Below are positions 24,683 to 31,287 of a stretch of DNA of 64,000 nucleotides, one piece after another (within the stretch, counting starts at the first letter, position 1; each line of letters starts with the position of its first letter). The position numbers and the translations under genes were made by a program. The notes under the pieces were generated by a model. That model saw only the letters and a program-made list of their open reading frames with translations. It searched no databases and was not told where the DNA came from. Source of the stretch: Streptomyces uncialis (GTDB lineage Bacteria > Actinomycetota > Actinomycetes > Streptomycetales > Streptomycetaceae); assembly GCF_001905345.1 (NCBI RefSeq), contig NZ_LFBV01000009.1:62001-126000 (forward strand), read 5' to 3'.

Positions 24683-25402
24683 TCAGCGGGGGGTGCGGTT
24701 GCCTTTGCCGGGGCGGTGGGTGTGGGCGGCGATGATCTGGTCGGCGGGGTAGAGGGATTCCCCGCCGCGGCCGGGTGCGCGGCCTTCGGCGGTGAAGCCC
24801 CAGCGGCCGAGCTGGCGGCGGGCGCTGCTGGCTGCGGAGCTCGGGTCGCCCTGGTAGCCGAGGTAGGTGGCGATCTGGGACACGGTCCACAGGTCGCGGG
24901 GCCTGGTCAGGTAGGCGTCGATGGCGGCGGGCCGCCACTGGGGCCGGTTGTTGACGTAGCGGTCGGGCTCGGGGAGGTGTCCGGTGCCGCAGAGGGTGTC
25001 CCACGCGGCGGGGTTGATGTTGCTGCCCCGGCGCTGCATGTACGTGATGGCGGCGTACCGGCTGAGGCGGGTGTCGTCTGCTCCGGCGTCGACGGACGGG
25101 ACGGGGTGGTCGATGCCGACGCCGTAGACGTGCCAGCCCATGGGGATGCGCCGTGCCGCGTTTTCGAGCCAGAGCAGGGGGGTGACGGGGGAGTTGACGG
25201 GGTAGCCGTCCCAGCCGCGCCAGGACTGCATCTCCCCGCGGTCGGAGCGCAGCAGGATGCTGACCGGGGTCCGGAGGGTGGTCCGGGCGATGACTTCGGC
25301 CACGGTGCGGGCGCGGGGGGTGAGCTGGTCGAGGTCGACGTCTTCGTAGACGCGGGAGCCGTCACGCAGGGCGAGATTGACGATTTCGGTCATGATGCTC
25401 AT
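24683..25402 (-). CDS. Hypothetical protein with C-terminal HTH-like domain
   Basis: 239 residues. The N-terminal part (1-150) is a mixed domain with no family recognised. The last 75 residues (Leu-Trp-Thr-Val-Ser-Gln-Ile-Ala-Thr-Tyr-Leu-Gly, then Ala-Arg-Arg-Gln-Leu-Gly-Arg-Trp-Gly-Phe and Leu-Tyr-Pro-Ala-Asp-Gln-Ile) look like a winged helix of MerR/excisionase type. The ATG at 25402 overlaps the upstream stop (ATGA). An ATG nine bases further in (25393) is better spaced from GGAGG. It is co-transcribed with the HTH gene at 25399-25989. A DNA-binding role is inferred; its target is unknown. Confidence 0.6.
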   Translation of the reverse strand: MSIMTEIVNLALRDGSRVYEDVDLDQLTPRARTVAEVIARTTLRTPVSILLRSDRGEMQSWRGWDGYPVNSPVTPLLWLENAARRIPMGWHVYGVGIDHPVPSVDAGADDTRLSRYAAITYMQRRGSNINPAAWDTLCGTGHLPEPDRYVNNRPQWRPAAIDAYLTRPRDLWTVSQIATYLGYQGDPSSAASSARRQLGRWGFTAEGRAPGRGGESLYPADQIIAAHTHRPGKGNRTPR

Positions 25403-25989
25403 GCCTCCGGGGCGTTGAGGTAGCGGTTCTCCTCGTCGGCGGCCCGCTGTTCCGCGGCCCACGCCCTGGCGGTGCGTCGGGCTTCGACCCGGGCGATGAG
25501 GGCGGCGAGGCGGGGGGCCTCGTCGAGGCGCTCGAAATTGACGAGGTAGATGGCGTGGACGCCGGTGCGTCCGCACGAGTTGCCCAGGGTCCGGTCGAGT
25601 CCAATGGTCTGGAGGATGATGCCGTCGTCGTATATCTGGCGGGTGTGACCGAGGTGGACGCGTTCGCCTGCGAATTTGCCGGAGAGGGTGACCGCGGTTC
25701 CGGCCCGGAACGCGGCTTCGAGGACATCGGCGGGGCCGATGACGCCGATGTGGCCGGTTACGGAGGTGGTTTTGCTGGTGAGGGTGAGGGGGGCTTCGGT
25801 CATGGACGGGGCCTTCCGGGTGTGGCGGCGGGCGCCGATGGCGATGCGGCGGGCGAGGGACGCGGTGTCGATGGCCCAGCGCCCTGCGGCCTTCGTGGCG
25901 GCCACGGCCCCGCGGCGGCACCAGGTGCGGACGGTGGCGGCGGTGACGCGGGCTTCGGCTGCTGCGGTGGCCGTATTCACGGTGGTCAT
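25399..25989 (-). CDS. Small HTH (MerR/excisionase-like) regulator with unknown C-terminal domain
   Basis: 196 residues. Residues 5-45 (Ala-Arg-Val-Thr-Ala-Ala-Thr-Val-Arg-Thr-Trp-Cys-Arg-Arg-Gly-Ala-Val) match the recognition-helix pattern of MerR or excisionase proteins, continuing with Gly-Arg-Trp-Ala-Ile-Asp and a basic Arg-rich segment. The remaining 130 residues form a beta/alpha domain with no known name. GAGGGGG precedes ATG 25989. Directly upstream lies a promoter whose spacer is a near-perfect palindrome, so the protein may repress itself. It could control integration or excision, but no integrase is in view. Confidence 0.65.
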   Translation of the reverse strand: MTTVNTATAAAEARVTAATVRTWCRRGAVAATKAAGRWAIDTASLARRIAIGARRHTRKAPSMTEAPLTLTSKTTSVTGHIGVIGPADVLEAAFRAGTAVTLSGKFAGERVHLGHTRQIYDDGIILQTIGLDRTLGNSCGRTGVHAIYLVNFERLDEAPRLAALIARVEARRTARAWAAEQRAADEENRYLNAPEA

Positions 25990-26014
25990 CGGGTCCCCCT
26001 CGGCTCGACAACCC

Positions 26015-26044
26015 CATAATGCCGCACAGTGCGGCGTTATGCAA
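26015..26044 (-). promoter_or_regulatory. Promoter with palindromic operator in the spacer
   Basis: On the minus strand, TTGCAT (26044-26039) and CATTAT (26021-26016) are 17 bases apart, a good housekeeping-type promoter for the gene starting at 25989. The 27-bp sequence 26015-26041 is an inverted repeat of 13-base arms around one base, with a single mismatch. It covers the whole spacer and overlaps both boxes, so a protein bound there should block or remodel the promoter. Confidence 0.65.
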
Positions 26045-26224
26045 GGTGTGGGGGCCCGGCGCCAGCCGAAAACCGATGCACGGATGGACAGTTGACGCCC
26101 TGACTGAAACCCTGCCGGAAGCCCCGCAGTGCGGAGGTGGCTCTCGGCCCAGTTGCGCGGGCCCTGCCGAGCCGTCGTAGGCCCTGCCGGTCGGGGCTGC
26201 TCCACTTTTCCGTCTCACCAAGAC

Positions 26225-26252
26225 GTTGCCCCCGCCAACGCGGGGTGGCCCC
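26225..26252 (+). repeat. Solitary hairpin resembling a type I-E CRISPR repeat (unit 1)
   Basis: CCCCGC (26230-26235), loop CAAC, GCGGGG (26240-26245), then TGGCCCC. Length, 6-bp stem, 4-base loop and the trailing TGG...CC agree with the general form of actinobacterial I-E repeats. It is a single copy, not an array. It abuts the terminator at 26247-26271. Confidence 0.4.
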
Positions 26253-26271
26253 TCCTCCGGGAGGGGCCTTT
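26247..26271. terminator. Terminator hairpin
   Basis: 9-bp stem 26247-26255 with 26260-26268, loop TCCG, then TTTC on the plus strand. It sits six bases past the stop of the minus-strand gene ending at 26277 and right after the repeat-like hairpin, so it could end transcripts from either side. The remaining 26045-26224 has no gene I can support. Confidence 0.6.
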
Positions 26272-26276
26272 CGCGT

Positions 26277-26549
26277 TCAGGCCGGCCCAGCGCCGTGCAG
26301 CCCCCACGCGTCCGGCCCGCCACCGCGCCATTCGATCATCGTGCTCGCGGCGACCTCGTCCGGGCTGATGTCCTCCAGTCCGGCGCGGCGGAGGAACTCG
26401 GTGAGGTCGCGGAGGCTGTAGGCGAGGCCGAGGATCTCGTCGCCCGCGCGCACCCGGCGCCCGCCGGTGGCGCTGGGCGGGTACACGACGACGGGCGCGG
26501 CCATGCCTCCAGCGTCCGCCGGGGCAGGGGCGGTCGCATCCGGTGTCAC
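26277..26549 (-). CDS. Short hypothetical protein
   Basis: 90 residues from GTG 26549. An ATG at 26504 (75 residues) has GGAGG only one base upstream, so the longer form is kept with low certainty. Residues 30-75 (Arg-Ala-Gly-Asp-Glu-Ile-Leu-Gly-Leu-Ala-Tyr-Ser-Leu-Arg-Asp-Leu-Thr-Glu-Phe) are amphipathic helices, followed by an acidic loop. No family recognised. It is divergent from the gene at 26662, with the iteron promoter between them, so both may share that control region. Confidence 0.5.
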   Translation of the reverse strand: MTPDATAPAPADAGGMAAPVVVYPPSATGGRRVRAGDEILGLAYSLRDLTEFLRRAGLEDISPDEVAASTMIEWRGGGPDAWGLHGAGPA

Positions 26550-26566
26550 CGGTCCAGCCGCCAGGA

Positions 26567-26633
26567 TTCAACGTCCCCCCGTTGAAATATTCAACGGGGG
26601 GGCGTTGACATTTCCAACGGGGGGGCGTTGAAT
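26567..26633 (+). promoter_or_regulatory. Three 20-bp iterons overlapping a promoter
   Basis: Copies begin at 26567 (inverted), 26590 and 26613, spaced exactly 23 bases apart. Each has CAACG and CGTTG arms around a G-run (C-run in the inverted copy), for example TTCAACGGGGGGGCGTTGAC at 26590. TTGACA (26605-26610) lies at the end of copy 2 and TTGAAT (26628-26633) at the end of copy 3, 17 bases apart: a strong promoter for the gene at 26662. The layout is that of a cooperative operator. Confidence 0.75.
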
Positions 26634-26661
26634 CTGGGTACCGCCTACCCCGGAGGACCGC

Positions 26662-27297
26662 ATGGCCAGGCCCGAGCCCGCCGCACCGCTGCGCACCGCC
26701 ACCGTCGACAGCTGGGAGGACGCCCGCGCCCACCTCGCGGAGTACGCCCCCCATGCCCGCACCCTCACCGCCCTCACCGCCCTCCACGGCGACGAACTCC
26801 ACGAGATCGTCCTCGACCCCGACACCCGCACCGTCTGGTGGGCCTACGACAACGGCCCCCTCGACGGGGAGGGCTGGACCGTCGACCAGCTCACCCCGCA
26901 GGCCGCCGCCGACCTGTGTGACGACGTCATCGGCATCGTCCAGGACCGCATCACCGACCCGGAGTACTACGCCGGAGGGCTCGGGGACCTCGACCGGGAC
27001 CAGGAGACGCTGGACGACTACACCGACATCGTCCGCCTCACCCTCCCCGCCGACCCCCGCCTCGCCGCAGCCGCCATCAGCGGGCGCCGCGCCGCCCTCC
27101 AGGCCCTCGACACGCAGTGGCAGCGCACCAACGCCGCCCTCTACCGGGAGACCGTCGAGGGCCGGGGCGGCAACCGCCTCGCCGCAGGGCGTGTCCTCAA
27201 GCTGTCGGACAGTCAGGTCCGCCGGGTCATCGCGGCCGATGACGAGCGGCGCGCGGACCTCGCGGCCAGGGTGCAGGAGCTGCGGAACACCCTCTGA
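26662..27297 (+). CDS. Putative DNA-binding protein controlled by the iteron promoter
   Basis: 211 residues. The N-terminal 120 residues are acidic (Trp-Trp-Ala-Tyr-Asp-Asn-Gly-Pro-Leu-Asp, then a run rich in Asp and Glu) with no known family. The C-terminal 70 residues include Gly-Arg-Gly-Gly-Asn-Arg-Leu-Ala-Ala-Gly-Arg-Val-Leu-Lys-Leu-Ser-Asp-Ser-Gln-Val, followed by Val-Arg-Arg-Val-Ile, a probable helix-turn-helix of the kind used to read recurring sites. GGAGGA precedes ATG 26662. It may bind the iterons that overlap its own promoter. Function otherwise unknown. Confidence 0.6.
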   Translation: MARPEPAAPLRTATVDSWEDARAHLAEYAPHARTLTALTALHGDELHEIVLDPDTRTVWWAYDNGPLDGEGWTVDQLTPQAAADLCDDVIGIVQDRITDPEYYAGGLGDLDRDQETLDDYTDIVRLTLPADPRLAAAAISGRRAALQALDTQWQRTNAALYRETVEGRGGNRLAAGRVLKLSDSQVRRVIAADDERRADLAARVQELRNTL

Positions 27298-27387
27298 ACG
27301 ACCCGCCGTCCCGGAATGCTCCGGGGCCCGCCCGGCCGGACGGCCGTTCCGGCGGCGCCGGAACTCCTCTAGATTTGCGGTACTTCT

Positions 27388-27415
27388 CTTCTCCCGCGTG
27401 TGCGGGAATGCCCGC
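27388..27415 (+). repeat. Solitary hairpin resembling a type I-E CRISPR repeat (unit 2)
   Basis: TCCCGC (27392-27397), loop GTGT, GCGGGA (27402-27407), then ATGCCCG. Same 6-bp stem and 4-base loop as unit 1; the outermost pair is U-A instead of C-G, so pairing is kept. It lies in the 254-base gap 27298-27551, whose remainder shows no gene or promoter I can defend. Confidence 0.45.
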
Positions 27416-27551
27416 GCCGCCCCCGGCCGGGGACGCGGTTCGCCGTCACCGGCCCGCGCACCCCTGTGTGCCTGCCGCGCGGCCCGGCCGAAGCGCACCA
27501 GGACCGATCCTTCGGTCCCGCCCCGCACCCCGAACACTCAGGAGAATGCCC

Positions 27552-27719
27552 GTGACCTCCCCCAGCCCCGAGCAGACCGCCGCCGGCCACGACCCCGACA
27601 CCGCCGTGCAGGTCGCCCGCTCCCTCCTGCTGGCGATCCGGGCGTTCACCGACGCCGACGACGAGGACGCCCTGACCCTGCTCCGCGCACTGCGCAACGA
27701 GGTCCTCGGAGCCTGGTGA
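27552..27719 (+). CDS. Very short hypothetical protein
   Basis: 55 residues from GTG 27552, with AGGAG eight bases upstream. ATG 27546 is too close to that site. A Thr/Ser/Pro-rich start is followed by one amphipathic helix (Ala-Val-Gln-Val-Ala-Arg-Ser-Leu-Leu-Leu-Ala-Ile-Arg-Ala-Phe) and an acidic patch. No known family. A good ribosome site and GC-rich third positions argue that it is real. Confidence 0.5.
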   Translation: MTSPSPEQTAAGHDPDTAVQVARSLLLAIRAFTDADDEDALTLLRALRNEVLGAW

Positions 27720-27807
27720 ACGCCGGTGGAAGCAGGGGGCGATGCTGTAGCCTGGCCACCTCCTCGCTCCGGCGGGGATGGGCCGGACATTCCGAGCTTT
27801 CCGGCAT

Positions 27808-27835
27808 CCTCCCCGTACTTACGGGGCCCTTCCGC
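27808..27835 (+). repeat. Solitary hairpin resembling a type I-E CRISPR repeat (unit 3)
   Basis: CCCCGT (27811-27816), loop ACTT, ACGGGG (27821-27826), then CCCTTCC. Third member of the set with identical 6-bp stem and 4-base loop. It sits in the convergent gap between 27719 and 27838, so a terminator role is an alternative, although no T-run follows on the plus strand. Confidence 0.35.
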
Positions 27836-27837
27836 TG

Positions 27838-28359
27838 CTACCGGCGCCCTTCCACCAGGTCGTCGCACAGGCGCTCCAGCGCTACGGCGTGCCTGGTCCT
27901 CCGAGGGCGCTGCCATGCGGCGGTGAAGTAGATTTTCTGAGCGGCTGCGGCCATCTCGGCGACCAGTTCCAGCTTCGCCGCGTCGCTCCGCCCGGACAGC
28001 CAGACACCGCGCAGGCTCAACGCGTAGCGGAGTGCCAGGCGCCCGATCGGGCCGATGTAGGTGAGCGGTGCGATGCAGTCGACGAGGGTCCGACTAGCCG
28101 CGTCGATCTCCGCAAGCCACCTGCTCCGGTCGCCCTCCAGGCTGGACCGGGACCCGTCGGGAGGCGTTAGCTTCCGGAGCCTGCTCGCGTACATCCAGAT
28201 TTTCAGCGTGGCGGCGCCAAACAGCTCCCGCTCCAGCTGAAGCGCCTGAAGGCGGCGGTTCCGAGCCTCCAGTCGCGGGGCGGCCAGAAGGCCGGTGAGA
28301 GTCGCCGCGACGGTAGCGGTAACTGCCGCGATCATGACGGTGGTCAACCAGTTCGGCAT
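27838..28359 (-). CDS. Membrane-anchored hypothetical protein
   Basis: 173 residues. One N-terminal membrane helix (about 5-27, Val-Met-Ile-Ala-Ala-Val-Thr-Ala-Thr-Val-Ala-Ala-Thr-Leu) is followed by an Arg-rich heptad region (Leu-Glu-Ala-Arg-Asn-Arg-Arg-Leu-Gln-Ala-Leu-Gln-Leu-Glu-Arg) and helices to the end, consistent with a cytoplasmic helical domain tethered to the membrane. No family recognised. Such bitopic proteins occur in prophage accessory regions and can act in exclusion or signalling; nothing here decides. The start codon at 28359 has only a weak ribosome site. Confidence 0.6.
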   Translation of the reverse strand: MPNWLTTVMIAAVTATVAATLTGLLAAPRLEARNRRLQALQLERELFGAATLKIWMYASRLRKLTPPDGSRSSLEGDRSRWLAEIDAASRTLVDCIAPLTYIGPIGRLALRYALSLRGVWLSGRSDAAKLELVAEMAAAAQKIYFTAAWQRPRRTRHAVALERLCDDLVEGRR

Positions 28360-28462
28360 CCCGCATTATGGCGACTCCGGGAGTGGTCCCGGCGGCACTT
28401 CCTGCAAAAGGGGCGGCGCTTCGATCCCCGCCACAGCCGTCCGCGCAGACGCGTCACTTGAG

Positions 28463-28660
28463 TCAGCCCGCCACGCTCCTGACCGCCTTCTTCACGGCCA
28501 TCTCGACCGCGTACCGGGACAGCCCTGCCGCCGTCGCGTGCGCGGTGATCGCGGTCTGCACGGCGAGCGCGGTGGGCACGGTCAGCGCGCCCGCCTGCTG
28601 CTCCGCCCACGCACGGCGCTCCAGGTCGAGCAGGTCTTCGGGTAGGTCGATGTCAGCCAC
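28463..28660 (-). CDS. Short hypothetical helical protein
   Basis: 65 residues from GTG 28660. The longer upstream reading looks non-coding (Cys/Arg-rich). The protein is mostly two helices: an acidic first (Asp-Leu-Pro-Glu-Asp-Leu-Leu-Asp-Leu-Glu-Arg) and Ala/Val-rich second ending in Ala-Val-Lys-Lys-Ala-Val-Arg. Such short proteins resemble antitoxins or small regulators, but no toxin partner is identifiable beside it. No clear ribosome site, so the call is tentative. The gap to 28359 (about 100 bases) is featureless. Confidence 0.45.
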   Translation of the reverse strand: MADIDLPEDLLDLERRAWAEQQAGALTVPTALAVQTAITAHATAAGLSRYAVEMAVKKAVRSVAG

Positions 28661-28796
28661 CCCGAGATGATAGGTCGCCCCGCGGCGGCGGCAGCTCCGG
28701 CTCGGCCGGCGGGGAGAGTTTGCGCACGTGATATCCGCCCGACACCGGAGTGCGCCTACGCTGGCAGCCCGGTCCACACCGCACACAGGGGGTTCC

Positions 28797-30023
28797 ATGG
28801 TTGCCAGTCATGTCGGTCAGCGGGTGCGTCAGCTGCGGAAACTTCGCCACCTCAGCGTGCGGAGCCTCGCCACGCAGGCCGCGATCTCGCCCAGCCTGCT
28901 GGAGAAGATCGAGTCGGGCGACCGGACCCTGTCGCCAGCCCTGCTGACCAGGATCGCAAGCGTGCTCCGGGTGGGGCCGGACCGGCTCACCGGCCAGCCG
29001 TACATGAACGGCGCCGAGGCCGAGGACCCCGTGCAGGCGGTGATCCCCGAGCTGCGGAGGATCTGCCTCACTTACGACAGCCCGGACGACCTTCTCGTCG
29101 CCCCCCGGCCGCTGCCGGTGCTCGCCGCCGAGATGGAGCAGCTGTCCCGGATGCGGCAGGACGGCAAGTACATCCCGATGGGCGCGCTCCTGCCGGGTCT
29201 GCTGTCCGAGCTGACGCATGTGGCGCTCGCGGGCCGCGGTGAGGAGCAGCGGCGCGCGTTCGGGTGGCTGGCCCGCGGGTACCGGGCGACCAACTCGCTC
29301 GCGCACAAGCTGGGCTACCACGACCTGTCGTTGACGGCGGTGGAGCGGGTGCACTGGGCGGCGGACCGGGCCGGTGAGCCGCTCATGCAGGTGACCGCTG
29401 CCTACCTGAAGGCCGGCGCGATGCTGCGGCTCGGTAGCTTCGGGTCGGCGCGTCGGCTGCTGGAGGGGCTGGAGCGGGAGATCGAGCGTATGGCCCCGGA
29501 GGGCTCGATGTCCGAGGCGGAGCTCGCCGTGCAGGGAGCGGTACTCCTGAAGCTCGCGATGGTCGAGGCCCGCGACGGCCAGGCCGATCGTGCGGTGCTC
29601 CGGCTGGCTGAAGCGCAGGCGGCAGCGGCAGTGCTGCGCCGCGACACGACGCACTACGAGATGTCGTTCGGGCCGACGAACGTCCGCATCCACGAGATCG
29701 CGATGCTCATCGACACGGGAGACACCGGCCGGGCCCTGGCCCGGCTGCGGGAGTGGGGTGCCGAGCAGGACCGCGACGAGTGGGAGCTGCCCGACGACCT
29801 TGCTGCCGAGCGGGCGTCCCACCACCACATCGACGTTGCTGCGGCGCGGCTGGCCGAGGGCGACCGGGGTGGCGCCTTCGCGGATCTGGCGGTCGCCCGC
29901 CGGATCTCACCTGCACATACGCGGTTCCATCCGACGGTGCGACACACCGCCGGTGCGCTGGTGCGACTCGACCGCAGTGGCGACGAGGCAGTCACGAACT
30001 TCGCTGCGTGGGCAGGCGTCTGA
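28797..30023 (+). CDS. XRE-family regulator with TPR-like C-terminal domain
   Basis: 408 residues. Residues 4-62 form a typical XRE helix-turn-helix (Val-Gly-Gln-Arg-Val-Arg-Gln-Leu-Arg, then Ala-Ile-Ser-Pro-Ser-Leu-Leu-Glu-Lys-Ile-Glu-Ser-Gly-Asp). The rest is alpha-helical with repeating Ala-Gly/Leu patterns, consistent with a TPR-like sensor domain. Streptomyces has many such regulators, often paired with one or two small genes, and two short genes follow here. The ATG at 28797 has AGGGGG upstream. A Met-rich stretch before it is probably untranslated. It may set lysogeny or link the prophage to development; target unknown. Confidence 0.75.
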   Translation: MVASHVGQRVRQLRKLRHLSVRSLATQAAISPSLLEKIESGDRTLSPALLTRIASVLRVGPDRLTGQPYMNGAEAEDPVQAVIPELRRICLTYDSPDDLLVAPRPLPVLAAEMEQLSRMRQDGKYIPMGALLPGLLSELTHVALAGRGEEQRRAFGWLARGYRATNSLAHKLGYHDLSLTAVERVHWAADRAGEPLMQVTAAYLKAGAMLRLGSFGSARRLLEGLEREIERMAPEGSMSEAELAVQGAVLLKLAMVEARDGQADRAVLRLAEAQAAAAVLRRDTTHYEMSFGPTNVRIHEIAMLIDTGDTGRALARLREWGAEQDRDEWELPDDLAAERASHHHIDVAAARLAEGDRGGAFADLAVARRISPAHTRFHPTVRHTAGALVRLDRSGDEAVTNFAAWAGV

Positions 30024-30025
30024 CC

Positions 30026-30123
30026 TTCCGTCAAGCGGAACGGCAAAGAATCATCCCCACAATCTGTGGGTAACGCCCACGTTGCAGCGCGCAATGATCC
30101 CCTCACCACCAGATGAGGGGATC
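30026..30123 (+). promoter_or_regulatory. Structured leader: alternative hairpins and a ribosome-site-masking stem
   Basis: Small stem 30026-30030/30036-30040. Stem A pairs 30056-30061 with 30065-30070. Stem B pairs 30066-30070 with 30076-30080 and cannot form together with A. Then a perfect 10-bp stem pairs 30096-30105 with 30114-30123, and its right arm contains GAGGGG, the ribosome site of the GTG at 30128. Only the loop lies between the arms, so folding should hide the site. Confidence 0.55.
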
Positions 30124-30127
30124 ACCC

Positions 30128-30538
30128 GTGTTCGATACCTACACAGCCCGCGCCTGGCTCGCAGCCGCCGACCCGAGCCCCGAACACGCCGAACGCTGGA
30201 TGACGAACACCGGCGTGACGCTCCTGCCGCTCGGCAACACCTGGTCCGCCGTGAAAACGGAGGAACGCGCGGGACTGCGCGTCGTCACCGGCCTCGAAGG
30301 CCCCGCGATCCACGACGGGACCGGCCGCGCCGTCTACTTCCTCGTCCCCACGACGACCGAGTGGGGCAGCCCGGAGGGTGAGCTGCTGGGCGGCCCGTCG
30401 TGCTGGCTCGGCGTCCCCACCCCGGAGCGCACCGAACCGCCGGGCGTCTACTGGCTGAACCCTCCGGACGGCTCCGGCCTGCTCGTGGACCCGCGCGCCC
30501 TGGCGGCAGCCCTGGGCGCGGCGGAGGAGGAGCGGTGA
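30128..30538 (+). CDS. Hypothetical protein following the XRE gene
   Basis: 136 residues. It begins Val-Phe-Asp-Thr-Tyr-Thr-Ala-Arg-Ala-Trp-Leu and contains Val-Tyr-Phe-Leu-Val-Pro-Thr-Thr-Thr-Glu-Trp near 75-85 and Gly-Val-Tyr-Trp-Leu-Asn-Pro-Pro near 105, a beta-rich pattern without a named family. GTG 30128 has GAGGGG seven bases upstream. ATG 30113 would put the start inside the masking hairpin. The stop overlaps the next GTG (GTGA). Small genes in this place often modulate the neighbouring XRE regulator, which is inference only. Confidence 0.6.
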   Translation: MFDTYTARAWLAAADPSPEHAERWMTNTGVTLLPLGNTWSAVKTEERAGLRVVTGLEGPAIHDGTGRAVYFLVPTTTEWGSPEGELLGGPSCWLGVPTPERTEPPGVYWLNPPDGSGLLVDPRALAAALGAAEEER

Positions 30539-30936
30539 CCGATCACACCTTGGCGGAGCCGCTGTTGTCCGACCGCCTGACCGAGTGGGCTCGCACCCAG
30601 CAGCGCGGAGTGCGGGCTGCGGTCGCCGCGCTCATCGAGGAGGACACGCTCCTCGCCCGCGAGGACGTCCAGCGTCTCCTGATCGTCGAGACCGGGGCCG
30701 GCGTTTTCTGCGACTGGCCCCGCTTCGAGTCCCGCTACCGCTCCGAGCTCGCGCTGAACGCGGGCGAGGACGCGTTCCTGACCCTTCTCATCGCGACCGC
30801 GTTCCCTCGGGTCGTCCCGCTGTGGCGACTGGAAGAACTCGGGGATCGGCGGCTCGCCATCATCCTCCGCGCGCTCACCCGCCTCGCCGGATCGGACGCG
30901 ATCGCCGTGGGCACACGGACAGGGGCCGGCGCATGA
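30535..30936 (+). CDS. Hypothetical helical protein
   Basis: 133 residues, helical throughout: Leu-Thr-Glu-Trp-Ala-Arg-Thr-Gln-Gln-Arg-Gly-Val-Arg-Ala-Ala-Val near 14-30, then an acidic stretch and a hydrophobic segment (Phe-Leu-Thr-Leu-Leu-Ile-Ala-Thr-Ala) near 85-93. No named domain. Overlaps the previous gene and the next gene by four bases each, so four short genes from 30128 to 31287 form one coupled set. Function unknown. Confidence 0.6.
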   Translation: MTDHTLAEPLLSDRLTEWARTQQRGVRAAVAALIEEDTLLAREDVQRLLIVETGAGVFCDWPRFESRYRSELALNAGEDAFLTLLIATAFPRVVPLWRLEELGDRRLAIILRALTRLAGSDAIAVGTRTGAGA

Positions 30937-31115
30937 GGATCTGCGCGCGCTGCGATCGGCAGATCCAGGGCCATGAGGCGTACGAGGAGCAGCACTGGCC
31001 GTCCATGTCCGGGCCGGGGCGGGTCGCGTACCGGCACGCCGTGGACTGCCAACGCCGGCCACCGCCCACCCAGACCGCGCCCACGCAGTATCGGGGGTAC
31101 GGCCGTGCCGGGTAA
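30933..31115 (+). CDS. Short zinc-ribbon-like protein
   Basis: 60 residues. It opens Met-Arg-Ile-Cys-Ala-Arg-Cys-Asp-Arg-Gln and has His and Cys near 47-50 (His-Ala-Val-Asp-Cys), possible zinc ligands of a small ribbon. ATG 30933 overlaps the previous stop (ATGA). No known family. It ends inside the beginning of the next short gene by 11 bases. Confidence 0.5.
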   Translation: MRICARCDRQIQGHEAYEEQHWPSMSGPGRVAYRHAVDCQRRPPPTQTAPTQYRGYGRAG

Positions 31116-31287
31116 GCAGGAGCTGGCGCCGGAGTGCGAGCACCGGATACACGACATCTGCCACGGCACCTACGCCGTGTACGTGGAGCCCTTCTCCGTG
31201 CCCGCGGTGGCCGGGCGGTGCGACTGCCCGTGCCACACCACCGAAGCCGCAGCCGTACCTAAGGCCGCGGCGACCGGCGGAGGCTAG
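31105..31287 (+). CDS. Short Cys/His-rich protein
   Basis: 60 residues from GTG 31105. Contains Cys-Glu-His, His-Asp-Ile-Cys-His and Cys-Asp-Cys-Pro-Cys-His, that is five Cys and four His in 40 residues, consistent with a small metal-binding fold. It overlaps the gene before it by 11 bases and meets the minus-strand XRE gene with a four-base overlap at its end. No family recognised. It may be a partner of the neighbouring short proteins. Confidence 0.5.
   Translation: MPGKQELAPECEHRIHDICHGTYAVYVEPFSVPAVAGRCDCPCHTTEAAAVPKAAATGGG

Noticed and set aside
24683..26323. A single 546-codon minus-strand gene
   Set aside because: The part beyond 25402 overlaps the well-supported HTH gene with its ribosome site and operator; only 24683-25402 is kept.
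26225..27835. A CRISPR array
   Set aside because: Only three separate hairpins more than 400 bases apart occur, with no regular spacers and no cas genes; reported instead as solitary repeat-like units.
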